DNA from: Actinomycetota bacterium
GTDB taxonomy: Bacteria; Actinomycetota; Humimicrobiia; Humimicrobiales; Humimicrobiaceae
Assembly: GCA_022865545.1 (NCBI GenBank)
Contig: JALHTA010000395.1
Coordinates: 1 to 6,636, forward strand
Direction of reading: 5' to 3'
DNA: 6,636 bases
Under the pieces are notes generated by a model. That model ran no database searches. It was given only the letters and a program-made list of their open reading frames with translations, and was not told the DNA's origin. The position numbers were made by a program, and so were the translations under genes. Positions 5,712 through 6,636 of the stretch are shown in pieces (position 1 is the stretch's first letter; every line of letters begins with the position of its first letter).

Positions 5712-6462
5712 AGTTTCTTACAGAATATCTCTCATCACGATAAAAGACGCTCTCATAAGAAAGCTGCCCTCCATCCTGTGCGGACCTCCAGGGAATGTCC
5801 CCGTGAGAATAATCTTCTATCTCCTTTGCATTTTTATCGGAAAGACGCGCTAAAACATTATCAATATGTTCGATTTCACGAGCAGAGAGTACATCAAGAT
5901 TTGGGCGCTTATGCGGAAGATATTTTTTCTGCTCATACTTAAAATAGCTGCTTTTTACTGCTTCAAGTTCTCCATTTTTCTGCATGTCCTCAATAATGGA
6001 TCCCAGCTCGGCTGATGTCGGACCGTGATGATTTTTTATATAGGTCGCTCCCATTAAATTTTCTTCAAATTTCTCGTAATAATCAAAGTCAATGAAGTAA
6101 AGCAGCTTATGGATTACTGTCTCACCAACATTTGGCTTACTGCCGACCTTACCCAAAACATATAGGAGAACCTGTTTAAATTTTTCAAGATTCTTTTCTG
6201 TAATACGGATCTGCATGCTGCCTTGTTTTTTTGCAACCTTCCCTGGAAGTGTAACTTTGTGTTTTGTTTCACGGCCAGCAAGAAAATCATCAAGTGTCAT
6301 ATCAAAGATCGCCGCAAGCTTCTTTGCTTCGGTTACCGTAAGCTCCCTCTTTCCTTGTTCAATTTGTATATAGGTAGGGCGGGATATGCTAAGCTCTGAC
6401 GCAAGATATTCCTGTGTCATATTGTGTCTGGCACGCTGCTTTTGAATGAATTTCTCAATCAT
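5695..6462 (-). CDS. panA: XRE helix-turn-helix antitoxin/regulator with Panacea (DUF4065) domain
   Basis: A 255-residue two-domain protein. Residues about 8-61 are an XRE/HTH_3 DNA-binding domain (MTQEYLASELSISRPTYIQIEQGKREL pattern, recognition helix near 26-36). A linker (62-95) leads to a Panacea/DUF4065 (SocA-like) domain from about 96 to 250, recognised by KLLYFIDFDYYEKF (119-132), YIKNHHGPTS (141-150) and YSHGDIPW (218-225). Panacea is known as an antitoxin domain paired with many unrelated toxins (PanA-PanT systems), and HTH-Panacea fusions can both neutralise the toxin and repress the operon. A RelE-like gene overlapping its 3' end fits. An in-frame TGA at 6471-6469 fixes the start at the ATG at 6462; a weak GAG Shine-Dalgarno lies 5 nt upstream. 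Eight of 13 Arg codons are CGN, unlike lon (2 of 39), suggesting acquired DNA. The domain call is confident; the role as antitoxin for the downstream gene is inferred. Confidence 0.85.
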   Translation of the reverse strand: MIEKFIQKQRARHNMTQEYLASELSISRPTYIQIEQGKRELTVTEAKKLAAIFDMTLDDFLAGRETKHKVTLPGKVAKKQGSMQIRITEKNLEKFKQVLLYVLGKVGSKPNVGETVIHKLLYFIDFDYYEKFEENLMGATYIKNHHGPTSAELGSIIEDMQKNGELEAVKSSYFKYEQKKYLPHKRPNLDVLSAREIEHIDNVLARLSDKNAKEIEDYSHGDIPWRSAQDGGQLSYESVFYRDERYSVRNYDDEL

Positions 6463-6518
6463 AATTACTCATTTTTATATTGGTTTTCTAAAACTCTTTG
6501 AGCGATTTTCAATCCCTT

Positions 6519-6538
6519 TAGGTCTTTAATCGTACCTA
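6519..6538 (-). promoter_or_regulatory. Inverted repeat operator candidate at the toxin-antitoxin promoter
   Basis: Perfect 5-bp arms, TAGGT and ACCTA, are separated by 10 bp, making a 20-bp site that starts one base downstream of the -10 and covers the predicted start of transcription. Its size and place suit binding by a dimer of the XRE-domain antitoxin for autorepression. The short arms mean chance cannot be excluded. Confidence 0.5.
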
Positions 6539-6539
6539 T

Positions 6540-6568
6540 AATATAAGCAATGTAGTAATTCTTGTCAA
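6540..6568 (-). promoter_or_regulatory. Sigma-70 promoter of the toxin-antitoxin operon
   Basis: On the - strand, a perfect TTGACA (6568-6563), a spacer of exactly 17 bp and TATATT (6545-6540, 5 of 6). Transcription should start near 6533, leaving a leader of about 70 nt before the antitoxin ATG. This is the closest match to consensus in the window. A second short inverted repeat (AATGTA 6573-6578, TACATT 6588-6593) lies just upstream of the -35. Confidence 0.8.
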
Positions 6569-6636
6569 GATTAATGTAAAGATTTTATACATTTATTAAA
6601 ACTTTGGCCAGCTCTTAGTTACCCGGAGATCCAGAT

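Noticed and set aside
6265..6273. TGTTTCACG, identical to the left half of the parS consensus bound by ParB
   Set aside because: The second half does not continue the palindrome (about 12 of 16 bases in total), and the bases are explained as Arg-Glu-Thr codons of the antitoxin gene. It is not a credible parS.
6596..6636. Possible C-terminal end of a gene on the - strand (LDLRVTKSWPKF then TAA)
   Set aside because: Only 12 codons are visible and no family is recognisable; a + strand frame is also open here. Not enough to call a gene.
1..6636. CRISPR array, tRNA or rRNA genes, insertion sequence ends
   Set aside because: No regularly spaced repeats, cloverleaf patterns, rRNA-like stretches or transposase coding with terminal inverted repeats were seen.

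Overview
The window is bacterial chromosomal DNA of low to moderate G+C. Its backbone genes favour AGG/AGA arginine codons (37 of 39 in lon) and use many ATA isoleucine codons. Three genes (the YgbA-family gene, parA and rlmN) have no recognisable Shine-Dalgarno sequence, and rlmN looks leaderless. Only lon has a strong ribosome binding site. This mix suits an anaerobic, poorly characterised lineage better than a model Firmicute, but I cannot name the phylum from the sequence alone.

Layout, left to right. Positions 1-112 hold the last codons of a minimal zinc metallopeptidase, followed by an AT-rich hairpin (122-148). Next come an extended -10 promoter and a pair of 10-bp direct repeats ahead of lon (324-2780), a complete ATP-dependent Lon protease that starts with TTG. 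A strong hairpin (2812-2847) ends lon. A small Cys/His-rich gene of the YgbA / 'nitrous oxide-stimulated promoter' family (2864-3178) follows. Then come a ParA/Soj ATPase (3268-4164) with no parB beside it and a basic C-terminal extension, and rlmN (4312-5322), the radical-SAM methyltransferase of 23S rRNA A2503 and tRNA A37. All of these genes are on the + strand. Gaps of 89-211 bases between them suggest mostly separate transcription units.

The right end differs. On the - strand, facing rlmN, is a two-gene toxin-antitoxin module. The first gene (6462-5695) encodes an XRE helix-turn-helix protein with a Panacea (DUF4065/SocA-like) domain. The second (5711-5334) overlaps it by 17 bases and encodes a RelE/ParE-like toxin. 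The module has its own near-consensus sigma-70 promoter (TTGACA, 17 bp, TATATT), and a perfect TAGGT...ACCTA inverted repeat at the transcription start is a likely autoregulatory operator. Its arginine codon use (11 of 21 CGN, against about 2 of 39 in lon) points to horizontal acquisition.

The most interesting items are the Panacea antitoxin/RelE-like toxin pair with its operator, the leaderless rlmN whose promoter carries a 27-bp dyad, and the parA that stands apart from any parB.
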